From NCBI RefSeq assembly GCF_027947575.1, contig NZ_CP116256.1:3162001-3226000 (forward strand): DNA of 64,000 nt, read 5' to 3'. The number at the start of each line of letters is the position of its first letter. Position 1 is the stretch's first letter. Positions 8,228 to 16,610 of this stretch are shown here, piece by piece. The notes below the pieces were generated by a model. It ran no database searches. It had not been told where the DNA came from and was given only the letters and a program-made list of their open reading frames with translations. The position numbers were made by a program, and so were the translations under genes. The DNA is from Streptomyces rubrogriseus. Its GTDB lineage: Bacteria; Actinomycetota; Actinomycetes; Streptomycetales; Streptomycetaceae.

Positions 8228-8280
8228 TTGTCCGGGCCATCCGTCCCCGCTTAGGGTCGGCCCAGCCTGAAAGCGCTTTC
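8228..8280 (+). promoter_or_regulatory. Promoter with LacI-type operator upstream of the oxidoreductase gene
   Basis: TTGTCC (8228-8233) and TAGGGT (8252-8257) are separated by 18 bases and resemble a housekeeping promoter. A perfect 12-bp palindrome, GAAAGCGCTTTC (8269-8280), sits just downstream, at about the transcription start. This matches the core of LacI/GalR-family sugar operators (cre-like). It predicts repression by a LacI-family protein, but none is encoded in this window. Confidence 0.6.
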
Positions 8281-8326
8281 TAACCGACGGGCGGGTGCGA
8301 CCGCGCCGCCGTCCGAGGAGGACCGC

Positions 8327-9442
8327 ATGTCCGCACGCCCCGCCCGGCGCCGCGTCGCGGTGGTCGGCACCGGTGCCATCGTCACCGGCAGCCACCTGCC
8401 CGCCCTCGCCGCCCACGCGGACCGCACCGAACTGGTCGCCGCCGTCGACGTGGACCCCGAGCGGCTCGACGCCTTCCGCGCGCAGGCGCCCGGCGACGTC
8501 GCCGGGTACACGTCGACGGGCGCCATGCTGGACGCCGTACGCCCCGACCTCGTGCTGGTCGGCACGCCGCCGTCGCTGCACCGGGAGCAGACGGTGGCCG
8601 CGCTGAAGGCCGGCGCCTGGGTGCTGTGCGAGAAGCCGCTGTGCCTCTCCCTCGCCGAGTACGACGACATCGCGGCGGCCGAGGAGGCCTCCGGGGCGTA
8701 CGCGTCCGTGATCTTCCAGCACCGGTACGGCTCCGGCGCCGCGCACGCCCGCGAACTGATCGCGAGCGGCGAGCTGGGCGCCCCGCTGTTCGCCCACTGC
8801 CAGACGACCTGGCACCGCGACGCCGCCTACTACGCGGTGCCCTGGCGCGGCCGCTGGTCCACCGAGGGCGGCGGCCCGACCATGGGCCACGGCATCCACC
8901 AGTACGACCTGCTGCTGCATCTGCTCGGCCCCTGGGCGGAGATACGGGCCATGGCCTCGCGCCTGGTGCACGACACCGAGAGCGAGGACGTCTCCACCGC
9001 CCTGGTGCGCTTCGGGAGCGGCACCCTCGCCACCGTCGTCAACAGCGTGCTCTCCCCGGACGAGGTGAGCCGGATACGCGTCGACTGCACTGACGCGACG
9101 GTCGAGTTGACGCACCTGTACGGGCATCGCAACGACGACTGGACCTACACCCCGGCCCGGCACGTCGCGCCCGCACGCGCCGCCGCCTGGCGCACCCCGG
9201 ACGCCGACGTGCCCAGCTCCCACACGGCGCAGCTCGGCGCCGTACTGGACGCCTGGGACGCCGGGGCCCGCCCGCCCGGCAGCGGCCAGGAGGCGCGCGC
9301 CACGCTGGAGTTCGCCGCGGCCCTGTACAAGGCGGCGTTCACGGGGCGGCCGGTGCACGCGGGGGAGATCGGGCCCGGCGACCCTTTCTACGCGGCCATG
9401 CACGGCGGCCATCCCGACTGGGCCCCTGAAGGACGCGCGTAG
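8327..9442 (+). CDS. Gfo/Idh/MocA-family NAD(P)-dependent oxidoreductase
   Basis: A 371-residue oxidoreductase. The N-terminal Rossmann fold starts with VAVVGTGAIVTGSHLPAL (about residues 8-25). The family signature around residues 95-110 is EKPLCLS, where the Lys is the usual catalytic residue. The C-terminal alpha/beta domain contains GPTMGHGIHQYDLLLHLLG, with candidate active-site His residues. Such enzymes oxidise or reduce sugars and inositols. ATG 8327 follows a GAGGAGG site. The gene stands alone with a LacI-type operator upstream, consistent with carbohydrate-induced expression; no sugar transporter lies beside it, so the substrate is unknown. Confidence 0.87.
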   Translation: MSARPARRRVAVVGTGAIVTGSHLPALAAHADRTELVAAVDVDPERLDAFRAQAPGDVAGYTSTGAMLDAVRPDLVLVGTPPSLHREQTVAALKAGAWVLCEKPLCLSLAEYDDIAAAEEASGAYASVIFQHRYGSGAAHARELIASGELGAPLFAHCQTTWHRDAAYYAVPWRGRWSTEGGGPTMGHGIHQYDLLLHLLGPWAEIRAMASRLVHDTESEDVSTALVRFGSGTLATVVNSVLSPDEVSRIRVDCTDATVELTHLYGHRNDDWTYTPARHVAPARAAAWRTPDADVPSSHTAQLGAVLDAWDAGARPPGSGQEARATLEFAAALYKAAFTGRPVHAGEIGPGDPFYAAMHGGHPDWAPEGRA

Positions 9443-9524
9443 CTCAAAACCGAGGTGTTCACGGCGCGTTGGGGCGAAAGAGGTGTGAACAGGGGGTCCA
9501 GGTGCGCATGATCTCGGCATGAAC

Positions 9525-9549
9525 CTGCGGCCCGAGAGGCGGGCCGCAG
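9525..9549 (+). other. Leader hairpin upstream of the phospholipase A2 gene
   Basis: CTGCGGCCC (9525-9533) and GGGCCGCAG (9541-9549) form a perfect 9-bp GC stem, extended by a G-C pair at 9534/9540, leaving a 5-base loop. It ends a few bases before the GGAGG ribosome site of the phospholipase gene and could influence its message stability or translation. It has no T tract, so a terminator role is less likely but not excluded. Confidence 0.55.
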
Positions 9550-9567
9550 CCTCATGGAGGTGTTGGG

Positions 9568-10020
9568 ATGCACCGCAGACTCGCCACCGGACTCACCGCC
9601 GCGGCCCTGGCCGTGACCACCGTCGTCGCCACCGCCGCGGCCGCCGACGCCGCTCCCGCCGACAAGGCACAGGTCCTCGCGAGCTGGACGCAGACCAGCG
9701 CGTCCAGCTACAACACCTGGACCGCCGCACGGGCCGACAAGGCCGCCTGGTCCGCCTACGGATTCGACTGGACCACCGACTACTGCTCCTCCTCGCCGGA
9801 CAACCCGTTCGGCTTCCCGTTCAGCACCTCCTGCGCGCGGCACGACTTCGGCTACCGCAACTACAAGGACGCGGGCACCTTCAACGCCAACAAGTCCCGC
9901 CTGGACAGCGCCTTCTACGAGGACCTCAAGCGGGTCTGCGCCCGCTATGGCGGCGCCACCAAGACCGCCTGCAACAGCACCGCGTGGACGTACTACCAGG
10001 CCGTGAAGGTGTTGGGCTGA
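9568..10020 (+). CDS. Secreted phospholipase A2 (Streptomyces type)
   Basis: A 150-residue precursor with a Sec signal peptide (MHRRLATGLTAAALAVTTVV..., cleavage probably after ADA near residue 28). The mature part of about 122 residues is closely like the S. violaceoruber secreted phospholipase A2. The catalytic His-Asp pair is in CARHDFGYRNYK, and FDWTTDYC plus four Cys support the two disulfides of that fold. It hydrolyses the sn-2 ester of phospholipids outside the cell in a calcium-dependent way. ATG 9568 has a GGAGG site. Its 3' end overlaps the convergent PAP2 gene by 28 bases, so the two transcripts are antisense there. Confidence 0.93.
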   Translation: MHRRLATGLTAAALAVTTVVATAAAADAAPADKAQVLASWTQTSASSYNTWTAARADKAAWSAYGFDWTTDYCSSSPDNPFGFPFSTSCARHDFGYRNYKDAGTFNANKSRLDSAFYEDLKRVCARYGGATKTACNSTAWTYYQAVKVLG

Positions 10021-10646
10021 CGAACCCGGGCAGGAGCAGCCGCCAGCGCGGCCGCCGCACTGGCGATGCCCAGGACGGCGCCCGCGGCGACGTCACCGGG
10101 ATAGTGCACGCCGGTGTGGACCCGGGAGTAGCCGACCGCGCTCGCCAGCGCGCCCAGCGGTACGGCCGCCTCGGGCAGGACGACACCGACGGCCGTGGCG
10201 AAGGCGACCGCCGCGGCCGTGTGTCCCGAGGGGAACGACGCCGACGCGGGCATGGGCACGTACCGGTCCACCGTCACCCGCGCCGCCTCCCGGTCCGGGC
10301 GCGCCCGGTGCACCAGACGCTTGCCCAGCAGGTTCGCCGAGGCCGACGCCACGGCGATCGCCCCGACGCCGACGAGGGCCGCCCGCCGCGCCCGCGCACC
10401 GCTCAGCGCGAGCGCGGCGGCGATCCCCAGCGAGACCTTCGAATGGTCCGCGGCGTGGGACAGGCGCCGCAGCGCCCGGTCGAGCGTGGGTGTGGACGTG
10501 GCGGCCACCGCCGCGTACAGCGCGCCGTCCACGGCCCGCAGATCCCGGAGTACGGCGGTGAGGACCCGCCTGCCCGCGGACCCCGGGCCGGGAGGCGGCC
10601 CGAGCGGGTCACGGGTGCCGCCGTCGGCGTCGGTCGGTTCGGTCAT
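9993..10646 (-). CDS. PAP2-family membrane phosphatase
   Basis: A 217-residue phosphatase of the PAP2 superfamily. The three signature motifs are present: KRLVHRARP (about residue 112), PSGH (about 142) and SRVHTGVHYPGD (about 180). Membrane segments surround them, and the family acts on lipid phosphates or pyrophosphates such as phosphatidic acid or undecaprenyl pyrophosphate. ATG 10646 has an AGGAG site. Its stop lies inside the convergent phospholipase A2 gene (28-base overlap). Both neighbours act on phospholipids, which may be chance. The roughly 245-base upstream stretch to copA contains two imperfect copies of a GTCCGGGGGACGGCGGGC-type sequence and no gene. Confidence 0.85.
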   Translation of the reverse strand: MTEPTDADGGTRDPLGPPPGPGSAGRRVLTAVLRDLRAVDGALYAAVAATSTPTLDRALRRLSHAADHSKVSLGIAAALALSGARARRAALVGVGAIAVASASANLLGKRLVHRARPDREAARVTVDRYVPMPASASFPSGHTAAAVAFATAVGVVLPEAAVPLGALASAVGYSRVHTGVHYPGDVAAGAVLGIASAAAALAAAPARVRQPNTFTAW

Positions 10647-10891
10647 GGGCTCCTGCTCCGCGGGGAGACGCGACCCCGCCATCCTGGTCGTCCCCGGACC
10701 CGGCGGCGCGTGGGCGGGGCCCGTCCGGGGGACGGCGGGCAGGAAAGGCGGCTCCGGTCCGGGGGACGGCGGGCGGGGCGGTGGTTCCGGCCCGGGCGGT
10801 GCGGTGCGGCTCGGCACCACCGGGTCCACGCACCGTCGGGCCGTCGCCGGCCCCGTGGAGTCGGCCGACGGCCCGGTGCGGCGGCGGTGGG

Positions 10892-13153
10892 TCAGTCCGC
10901 GGCCTTGAAACCGCGCAGGCGCAGGCTGTTGCCGACGACGAAGACGGAGGAGAAGGCCATGGCCGCTCCGGCGATCATCGGGTTGAGGAGCCCGGCGGCG
11001 GCGAGCGGCAGGGCGGCGACGTTGTAGGCGAAGGCCCAGAACAGGTTGGACTTGATGGTGCCGAGTGTCCTGCGGGCCAGCCGGATGGCGTCGGCGGCGG
11101 CGCGCAGGTCGCCGCGGACGAGGGTGAGGTCGCCCGCCTCGATGGCGGCGTCGGTGCCGGTCCCCATGGCGAGGCCCAGGTCGGCCTGGGCGAGCGCGGC
11201 GGCGTCGTTGACCCCGTCGCCGACCATCGCCACCGAACGACCCTCGCCCTGGAGGCGCTTGACGACGGCGACCTTGTCCTCGGGCATGACCTCGGCGATC
11301 ACGTGCTCGGGGGCGATGCCGACCTCGGCGGCCACCGCCTCGGCGACGGCCCGGTTGTCGCCGGTGAGGAGGACCGGTGTCAGGCCCAGCGCCCGCAGCC
11401 GGGTGACGGCCTCGCCGCTGGTGTCCTTGACCGCGTCGGCGACCTCCAGGACGGCCCGGGCCTCGCCGTCCCAGGCGACGGCGATCGCGGTGCGGCCGGC
11501 GGCCTCCGCCCGGGTCTTCGCGCGTCCGAGCCCGGCGGGCAGTTCCATGGCCCACTCGGCGAGCAGCTTCTCGCGGCCGACCAGGACCGCGTGGCCCTCG
11601 ACGACGCCCTGCACGCCGAGACCGGGCACGTTGGCGAAGTCCTCGGGGGCGGGCAGGGTGCCGACCCGTTCGGTGGCGCCCGCGGCCACCGCCTGCGCGA
11701 TCGGGTGCTCCGAGGCGTGCTCCAGTGCTCCGGCCAGCCGCAGCACGTCCGCCTCGTCGGTGCCGTCGGCGGTGTGCACGGCGAGCAGGGCCATGCGGCC
11801 GGTGGTGACGGTCCCGGTCTTGTCCAGGACGATGGTGTCGACCTTGCGGGTGGACTCCAGGACCTCGGGGCCCTTGATGAGGATGCCGAGCTGGGCGCCG
11901 CGCCCGGTGCCGACCATCAGCGCGGTCGGGGTGGCGAGGCCCAGCGCGCAGGGGCAGGCGATGATCAGGACGGCGACGGCGGCGGTGAACGCGGCGGCCG
12001 GTCCGGAGCCGTTGCCGAGCCAGAAGCCGAGGGTGGCCAGCGCGAGGGCGATCACGACGGGGACGAAGACACCGGAGATGCGGTCGGCGAGCCGCTGGGC
12101 CGCGGCCTTGCCGTCCTGCGCGTCCTCCACCAGCCTGGCCATCCGCGCCAGCTGGGTGTCCGCGCCGACCCGCGTCGCCTCGACCACCAGCCGGCCGCCC
12201 GCGTTGACGGTCGCCCCGGTGACCCCGTCGCCCGCGGCGACCTCGACCGGCACCGACTCGCCGGTGAGCATCGACGCGTCGACCGCGGAGCTGCCCTCGA
12301 CGACCGTGCCGTCGGTCGCGATCTTCTCGCCGGGGCGGACCAGGAACCGGTCCCCGACCCTCAGGTCCCCCACCGGGATCTGCTCCTCACGGCCGCCCCG
12401 CACGACCGTGACGTCCTTGGCACCCAGCTCCAGCAGCGCCTTCAGCGCGGCACCGGCCTTGCGCTTGGACCGCGCCTCGAAGTAGCGCCCGGCGAGGATG
12501 AAGGCGGTCACGCCCGCCGCGGCCTCCAGGTAGATGTTCCCGGAGCCGTCGCCGCGGGCGATGGTCAGCTCGAAGGGGTGGGTCATGCCGGGCGTGCCCG
12601 CGGTGCCGAGGAACAGAGCCCACAACGACCACAGGAACGCCGCCGAGGTGCCGACCGAGATCAGGGTGTCCATGGTGGCCGCGCCGTGCCGGGCGTTGGT
12701 GAACGCCGCCTTGTGGAAGGGCCAGGCCGCGTACGTCACCACGGGCGCCGCCAGCGTCAGCGACAGCCACTGCCAGTACTCGAACTGCAGCGCGGGCACC
12801 ATCGCCATCGCGATCACCGGGACCGCCAGCACCACCGACGTCACCAGCCGCTCCCGCAGCGGCCGCAGCTCGTCGACGGCCTCGGCGCCCCCCGGCCCGG
12901 ACCCGGCGTCGGTACGCACCGGTTCGGGCTCGCGGGCCGTGTACCCGGTCGCCTCGACGGTGGCGATCAGCTCCGGGACGGACACGTCACCGGCATAGCT
13001 GACCTTCGCCTTCTCCGTCGCGTAGTTGACGGTCGCGGTGACCCCCTCCATCCGGTTCAGCTTCTTCTCGATCCGGGCGGCGCACGAGGCACAGGTCATG
13101 CCGCCGATGGCGAGTTCCACCTCGGCTGGTGCGCTGGTCGTACTGGTGGTCAT
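10892..13153 (-). CDS. copA: Copper-exporting P1B-type ATPase
   Basis: A 753-residue P1B ATPase that pumps Cu(I) out of the cytosol. An N-terminal heavy-metal-associated domain carries GMTCASC (about residues 18-24). The transmembrane metal site is CPC in [13 protein letters not shown]. The phosphorylation motif DKTGT, actuator TGES, nucleotide-site SEHPIAQAV and hinge [10 protein letters not shown] are all present. It lies 77 bases downstream of the metallochaperone gene on the same strand and is expected to share its copper-responsive promoter at 13524-13552. Cu(I) rather than Cd/Zn is inferred from the CPC motif and the copZ partner. It looks complete. Confidence 0.93.
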   Translation of the reverse strand: MTTSTTSAPAEVELAIGGMTCASCAARIEKKLNRMEGVTATVNYATEKAKVSYAGDVSVPELIATVEATGYTAREPEPVRTDAGSGPGGAEAVDELRPLRERLVTSVVLAVPVIAMAMVPALQFEYWQWLSLTLAAPVVTYAAWPFHKAAFTNARHGAATMDTLISVGTSAAFLWSLWALFLGTAGTPGMTHPFELTIARGDGSGNIYLEAAAGVTAFILAGRYFEARSKRKAGAALKALLELGAKDVTVVRGGREEQIPVGDLRVGDRFLVRPGEKIATDGTVVEGSSAVDASMLTGESVPVEVAAGDGVTGATVNAGGRLVVEATRVGADTQLARMARLVEDAQDGKAAAQRLADRISGVFVPVVIALALATLGFWLGNGSGPAAAFTAAVAVLIIACPCALGLATPTALMVGTGRGAQLGILIKGPEVLESTRKVDTIVLDKTGTVTTGRMALLAVHTADGTDEADVLRLAGALEHASEHPIAQAVAAGATERVGTLPAPEDFANVPGLGVQGVVEGHAVLVGREKLLAEWAMELPAGLGRAKTRAEAAGRTAIAVAWDGEARAVLEVADAVKDTSGEAVTRLRALGLTPVLLTGDNRAVAEAVAAEVGIAPEHVIAEVMPEDKVAVVKRLQGEGRSVAMVGDGVNDAAALAQADLGLAMGTGTDAAIEAGDLTLVRGDLRAAADAIRLARRTLGTIKSNLFWAFAYNVAALPLAAAGLLNPMIAGAAMAFSSVFVVGNSLRLRGFKAAD

Positions 13154-13230
13154 GGCTGCTCCTGATGCGGGTCGTCGGCCGGGACCCGGCGTCGCGGGTC
13201 CCGGCGGTGCGGCGGGGGAGTGCGGGGCGG

Positions 13231-13464
13231 TCAGACGCGGCCGGTCAGCTCGTACCCGGCCTCGTCGACCACCTCGGCGATCGCGGCGTCGTCCGGCTCG
13301 GCCTCGGCGGTGACGGTGACCCGGCCGGTGTCGAGCCGGACGTCGACGCCGAGGACGCCGTCCAGCTCACCGATCACCCGGGTGAGGGTCGCGCTGCAGT
13401 GACCGCAGCTCATGCCGGCGACGGCGTAGGAAGTGGTGACGAGGGCGGTGACGTTCGAGGGCAT
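13231..13464 (-). CDS. copZ: Copper metallochaperone (heavy-metal-associated domain protein)
   Basis: A 77-residue single HMA-domain protein with the metal-binding motif GMSCGHC (about residues 17-23). It should bind Cu(I) and pass it to the N-terminal domain of CopA. ATG 13464 (MPSNVTALV) is preferred because a GGAGGAA site lies directly upstream; an in-frame GTG at 13476 would start inside that ribosome site. It is the first gene of the copZ-copA unit transcribed from the promoter at 13524-13552. The divergent gene encodes a His-rich secreted protein. Confidence 0.9.
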   Translation of the reverse strand: MPSNVTALVTTSYAVAGMSCGHCSATLTRVIGELDGVLGVDVRLDTGRVTVTAEAEPDDAAIAEVVDEAGYELTGRV

Positions 13465-13523
13465 TGCTTCCTCCACAGGTGCGGTCGCGAATACGGGGCG
13501 GGGGTATCCGCCCGGTCAGTCCA

Positions 13524-13552
13524 TGTATACCCCTAGGGGGTACCCGACGCAA
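13524..13552 (-). promoter_or_regulatory. copZ-copA promoter with CsoR-type operator in its spacer
   Basis: On the minus strand, TTGCGT (plus-strand 13547-13552) and TATACA (13524-13529) are separated by 17 bases. The spacer and -10 edge contain TACCCCTAGGGGGTA (13528-13542), a G/C-rich palindrome like those bound by the copper sensor CsoR in actinobacteria. CsoR without copper would block the promoter; Cu(I) would release it. No csoR gene is in the window. Confidence 0.75.
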
Positions 13553-13565
13553 GTGTCTCCACCGC

Positions 13566-13593
13566 TTGACTCGCTACCCCCCGGGGGTATGGT
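13566..13593 (+). promoter_or_regulatory. Divergent promoter of the His-rich copper protein with second CsoR-type operator
   Basis: TTGACT (13566-13571) and TATGGT (13588-13593) are 16 bases apart, and the spacer is nearly filled by the palindrome TACCCCCCGGGGGTA (13575-13589). It mirrors the copZ operator 47 bases away, so both divergent transcripts should answer to the same copper sensor. A six-codon frame, ATG 13601 to TGA 13621, begins almost at the predicted transcription start. Confidence 0.75.
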
Positions 13594-13654
13594 GAAGTGC
13601 ATGAAGAGGGCCTCCGAGTGAGCCGGAGCCCCTGGATCCGAGGAGACGACCGTC

Positions 13655-14659
13655 ATGCACACCGGACTGAGGATCACCGCGTTCGCCGCCGCGCTGGCCG
13701 CCACCTTCGGCACCGCCTACGGCGTCGGCACCGGGATGGACCCGATCGTCGCGGACGGCGCCGCGCCCGCGCCCCATGACGGGCACGGCGAACCGGACGG
13801 GCCGCGTGAACCGACGCCGCGGCCGGCGGAGAGCGGCGGCCACGGGGGCCACGAGAGCACCCCGCCCGGCGGCCTGCAGATCTCCGAGGGCGGCTACACC
13901 CTCGACCTCGCCACTTCGCGCGTCACCGCCGGCCGGCGCACCGAGCTGCGCTTCACGGTGCGGGACGCGAGCGGCGCGGCCGTGACCGCGTACCGGCGCG
14001 AGCACGACAAGGAACTCCACCTCGTCCTGGCCTCACGCGACCTGGTCACCTACCGCCACCTGCACCCCACCCGGGCCGCCGACGGCACCTGGAGCACCCC
14101 CGTCGACCTGCCCGCCGCGGGCGGCTACCGCGTCTTCGCCGACTTCACCCCGGCCGGCGAGGACGCCGAGAACCTCACCCTCGGCGCCGACCTGGCCGCC
14201 TCCGGCCGATATCAGCCCGCACGGCTCCCGGCCCCGAACGGCACCGCCCGGACCGACGGTTACGAGGTCGAGCTCGACGGTTCCCTGCGCACCGGCAAGG
14301 TGAGCGAGCTGAAGCTGAAGGTGTCCCGCGACGGCGAACCCGTGGGCGACCTCCAGCCCTACCTGGGCGCCTACGGCCACCTCGTCGCCCTGCGCTCCGG
14401 TGACCTCGCGTACCTCCACGTCCACCCGAACGGCGAACCCGGCGACGGCACCACCAGGCCGGGCCCGGAGATCTCCTTCACCGCCACCGCGCCCAGCGAC
14501 GGCACCTACCGCCTCTTCCTGGACTTCCGGCACCAGGGCGAGGTCCGTACCGCGGCGTTCACCGTGCGGGCCGGCTCGGCGACGGGCGCTGCGCCCGGCG
14601 CGACGCCGGGGGCCGACCCGAGCGCCACGCCGGAACACACCGACGGACACGGGCACTGA
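13655..14659 (+). CDS. His-rich secreted or membrane-anchored protein, probably copper-handling
   Basis: A 334-residue protein with an N-terminal hydrophobic signal or anchor (LRITAFAAALAATFGTAYGVG). A His/Gly/Pro-rich stretch follows (HDGHGE, GGHGGHE, about residues 43-75), and the tail is HTDGHGH. Two beta-rich repeats each carry a short His motif, HLHP (about residue 132) and HVHP (about 257), each followed by a YRVFADF or YRLFLDF strand. This suggests two related beta-sandwich domains. Position behind a CsoR-type promoter divergent from copZ-copA points to binding extracytoplasmic copper. No enzyme motif was recognised. ATG 13655 has a GAGGAG site. Confidence 0.75.
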   Translation: MHTGLRITAFAAALAATFGTAYGVGTGMDPIVADGAAPAPHDGHGEPDGPREPTPRPAESGGHGGHESTPPGGLQISEGGYTLDLATSRVTAGRRTELRFTVRDASGAAVTAYRREHDKELHLVLASRDLVTYRHLHPTRAADGTWSTPVDLPAAGGYRVFADFTPAGEDAENLTLGADLAASGRYQPARLPAPNGTARTDGYEVELDGSLRTGKVSELKLKVSRDGEPVGDLQPYLGAYGHLVALRSGDLAYLHVHPNGEPGDGTTRPGPEISFTATAPSDGTYRLFLDFRHQGEVRTAAFTVRAGSATGAAPGATPGADPSATPEHTDGHGH

Positions 14660-14725
14660 CCGGCACCGCCACCGCCGCCGCCGGGGAAGCCGCCACCACC
14701 GGGGCCGGGTGCACCTCCGGGGCCC

Positions 14726-15505
14726 CTAGGCCGTGACGACGCGGACCCCCGCCTCCTCGAACCGTCTTACCAGCTCCGGGTCGGCCGCGCCGTCCGTCAC
14801 CAGGGTGTCCACCGACTCGGTCGCGCAGATCCGGGCGAACGCCCGCCGGCCCAGTTTGCTGGAGTCGGCGGCCACGACGACCCGCTCGGCGCGCTCGCAC
14901 AGCAGTCGGTTGATCGCGGCCTCGGCCTCGTCGTGGGCCGCGGCACCGTGTTCGACGTCGAAGGCGACGACGCCCAGGACCGCCACGTCGAGGGTCACCT
15001 GGCCCAGCACGCCGTCCGCGAGCGGGCCGATCAGCTCGTACGACTGCGCCCGGGCCACCCCGCCGGTCACCACGATCTTGAACTGCGGGCGAACGGCCAG
15101 TTCGTTGGCGATGTTGAGCGCGTTGGTCACCACGGTCAGCGCGGGGGTGCCGGAGGCCAGGTCGGCGCGCACGGCCAGGGCGCGCGCCACCTCCGTGGTC
15201 GTCGTGCCCCCGGTCAGTCCCACCGCCTCGCCGGGCGCCACCAGAGCGGCGACCGCCTGCGCGACGCGCTGCTTCTCCGAGGCGCGGCGGGCGGTCTTGT
15301 AACGCAGCGGCAGTTCGTACGACACCCCGTGCACCACCGCGCCACCGCGCGTGCGCACCAGCATCTGCTGCTCGGCGAGCCGGTCGAAGTCGCGGCGGAT
15401 CGTCGCGGCCGAGACCTCCAGCTCGGTCGCCGCCTCCTCGACGTCCAGCCGGCCGCGCTCGACGAGCAGTTCCAGCAGCGCCTTCCAGCGGGCGTCGCGC
15501 GACAT
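14726..15505 (-). CDS. DeoR/GlpR-family transcriptional repressor
   Basis: A 259-residue DeoR-type regulator. The N-terminal winged helix-turn-helix is ELEVSAATIRRDFDRLAEQ (about residues 26-44), followed by the family's RTRGGAV wing. The C-terminal sugar-phosphate-sensing domain contains GLTGGTTTTEVA and VVAADSSKLGRRAFA. It is divergently arranged with a SIS-domain sugar-phosphate protein across a 127-base intergenic region holding an imperfect palindrome over a promoter. It should repress that gene and itself until an amino-sugar phosphate or similar effector is present. The start at 15505 is the first ATG of the domain. Confidence 0.87.
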   Translation of the reverse strand: MSRDARWKALLELLVERGRLDVEEAATELEVSAATIRRDFDRLAEQQMLVRTRGGAVVHGVSYELPLRYKTARRASEKQRVAQAVAALVAPGEAVGLTGGTTTTEVARALAVRADLASGTPALTVVTNALNIANELAVRPQFKIVVTGGVARAQSYELIGPLADGVLGQVTLDVAVLGVVAFDVEHGAAAHDEAEAAINRLLCERAERVVVAADSSKLGRRAFARICATESVDTLVTDGAADPELVRRFEEAGVRVVTA

Positions 15506-15565
15506 CCGCGCCTCCGTTCCTCGATCTCCGCCGACCCTAGCGCACGCACTCTTACCCCAGATTGC

Positions 15566-15593
15566 TTGATAGTGATCGAAAGGTCGCTATATC
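15566..15593 (+). promoter_or_regulatory. Promoter and likely DeoR operator for the SIS-domain gene
   Basis: TTGATA (15566-15571) and TATATC (15588-15593) are 16 bases apart, giving a good promoter about 40 bases before the SIS start. GATAGTGATC (15568-15577) and GGTCGCTATATC (15582-15593) form an imperfect inverted repeat covering both boxes, as expected for a repressor site of the divergent DeoR protein. Confidence 0.6.
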
Positions 15594-15632
15594 TTGCAGA
15601 AACAGTCAATCCGTATTCGGGGAGTGTGCGGC

Positions 15633-16514
15633 ATGACGTATGTCGAGGACGAGCTCAACAGCCAGCCCGCGTGCTGGACACGCGCCGCGGCCGAGGCGGC
15701 GCGCCACGCGGCGGCACTGCCGGCGGCGGGGGAGCGGGTGGCGCTCGTCGGCTGCGGCACCTCGTACTTCATGGCGCAGTCGGCGGCGGCGCTGCGCGAG
15801 GACGCGGGGCAGGGTGAGACGGACGCGTTCGCCGCCTCCGAGTTCCCGCGCGGGCGGACGTACGACAGGGTCGTGGCCCTCACCCGCTCGGGCACCACCA
15901 CCGAGGTGCTGGAGCTGCTCACGGAGCTGAAGGGGCGCACCCGCACCGTCGCGCTCACCGCCGATCCCGAGACGCCCGTCATGACCGCCGCCGACGACGT
16001 CGTCGTCCTCGACTTCGCCGACGAACGGTCCGTCGTGCAGACGCGGTTCGCGACCACCGCGCTCACCCTGCTCCGCGCCCACCTGGGCCTGCACACCGAG
16101 GCCGTCGTCGCCGACGCCCGCGCCGCGCTCGCCGCCGAGCTGCCCGAAGGGCTCGTCGAGCGCACCCAGTTCACCTTCCTCGGCCGCGGCTGGACCGTCG
16201 GACTGGCCAACGAGGCCGGCCTGAAGATGCGCGAGGCCTCCCTGTCCTGGACCGAGGCCTACCCGGCGACGGAGTACCGGCACGGCCCCATCAGCATCAG
16301 CACCGCGGGCACGGCGACCTGGATGTTCGGCGAGGCACCCGACGGGCTGGCCGAGCAGGTCCGCGGGACCGGCGCGCTGTGGGTGCCCGGCGAGCTGGAT
16401 CCGCTGGCCGAACTGGTGCGTGCCCAGCGGCTCGCCGTCGCCGTCGCCGCCGCGCGCGGCCTCGACCCGGACCGCCCGCGTCACCTGACCCGCTCGGTGA
16501 TCCTCGCCCCCTGA
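15633..16514 (+). CDS. SIS-domain sugar-phosphate isomerase/deaminase-like protein
   Basis: A 293-residue protein with tandem SIS domains, similar to AgaS and to the isomerase half of GlmS. The first domain has VALVGCGTSYFMAQSAA (about residues 36-52) and LTRSGTTTEVLELL. The second has FLGRGWTVGLANEAGLKMREAS and the AYPATEYRHGP signature (about 210-222) typical of amino-sugar phosphate enzymes. It probably isomerises or deaminates an amino-sugar phosphate. ATG 15633 follows GGGGAG; an upstream in-frame ATG at 15594 lies in the promoter and is rejected. Control by the divergent DeoR repressor is likely. No PTS or kinase genes are adjacent. Confidence 0.8.
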   Translation: MTYVEDELNSQPACWTRAAAEAARHAAALPAAGERVALVGCGTSYFMAQSAAALREDAGQGETDAFAASEFPRGRTYDRVVALTRSGTTTEVLELLTELKGRTRTVALTADPETPVMTAADDVVVLDFADERSVVQTRFATTALTLLRAHLGLHTEAVVADARAALAAELPEGLVERTQFTFLGRGWTVGLANEAGLKMREASLSWTEAYPATEYRHGPISISTAGTATWMFGEAPDGLAEQVRGTGALWVPGELDPLAELVRAQRLAVAVAAARGLDPDRPRHLTRSVILAP

Positions 16515-16610
16515 CGCCCGCTCCCAGTCGCCCGGGACGGAACCGACCGCACCCCTCGCCACCACCGGCGACCTCGTCGGCCGCGCCGCGGCCGAGCGCT
16601 CCGCCGTCGG

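Noticed and set aside
14701..14726. GGGGCC/GGCCCC hairpin as a terminator between the copper protein and DeoR genes
   Set aside because: Only a 6-bp stem with a 14-base loop in an already GC-rich stretch, and one arm touches the DeoR stop; not distinctive.
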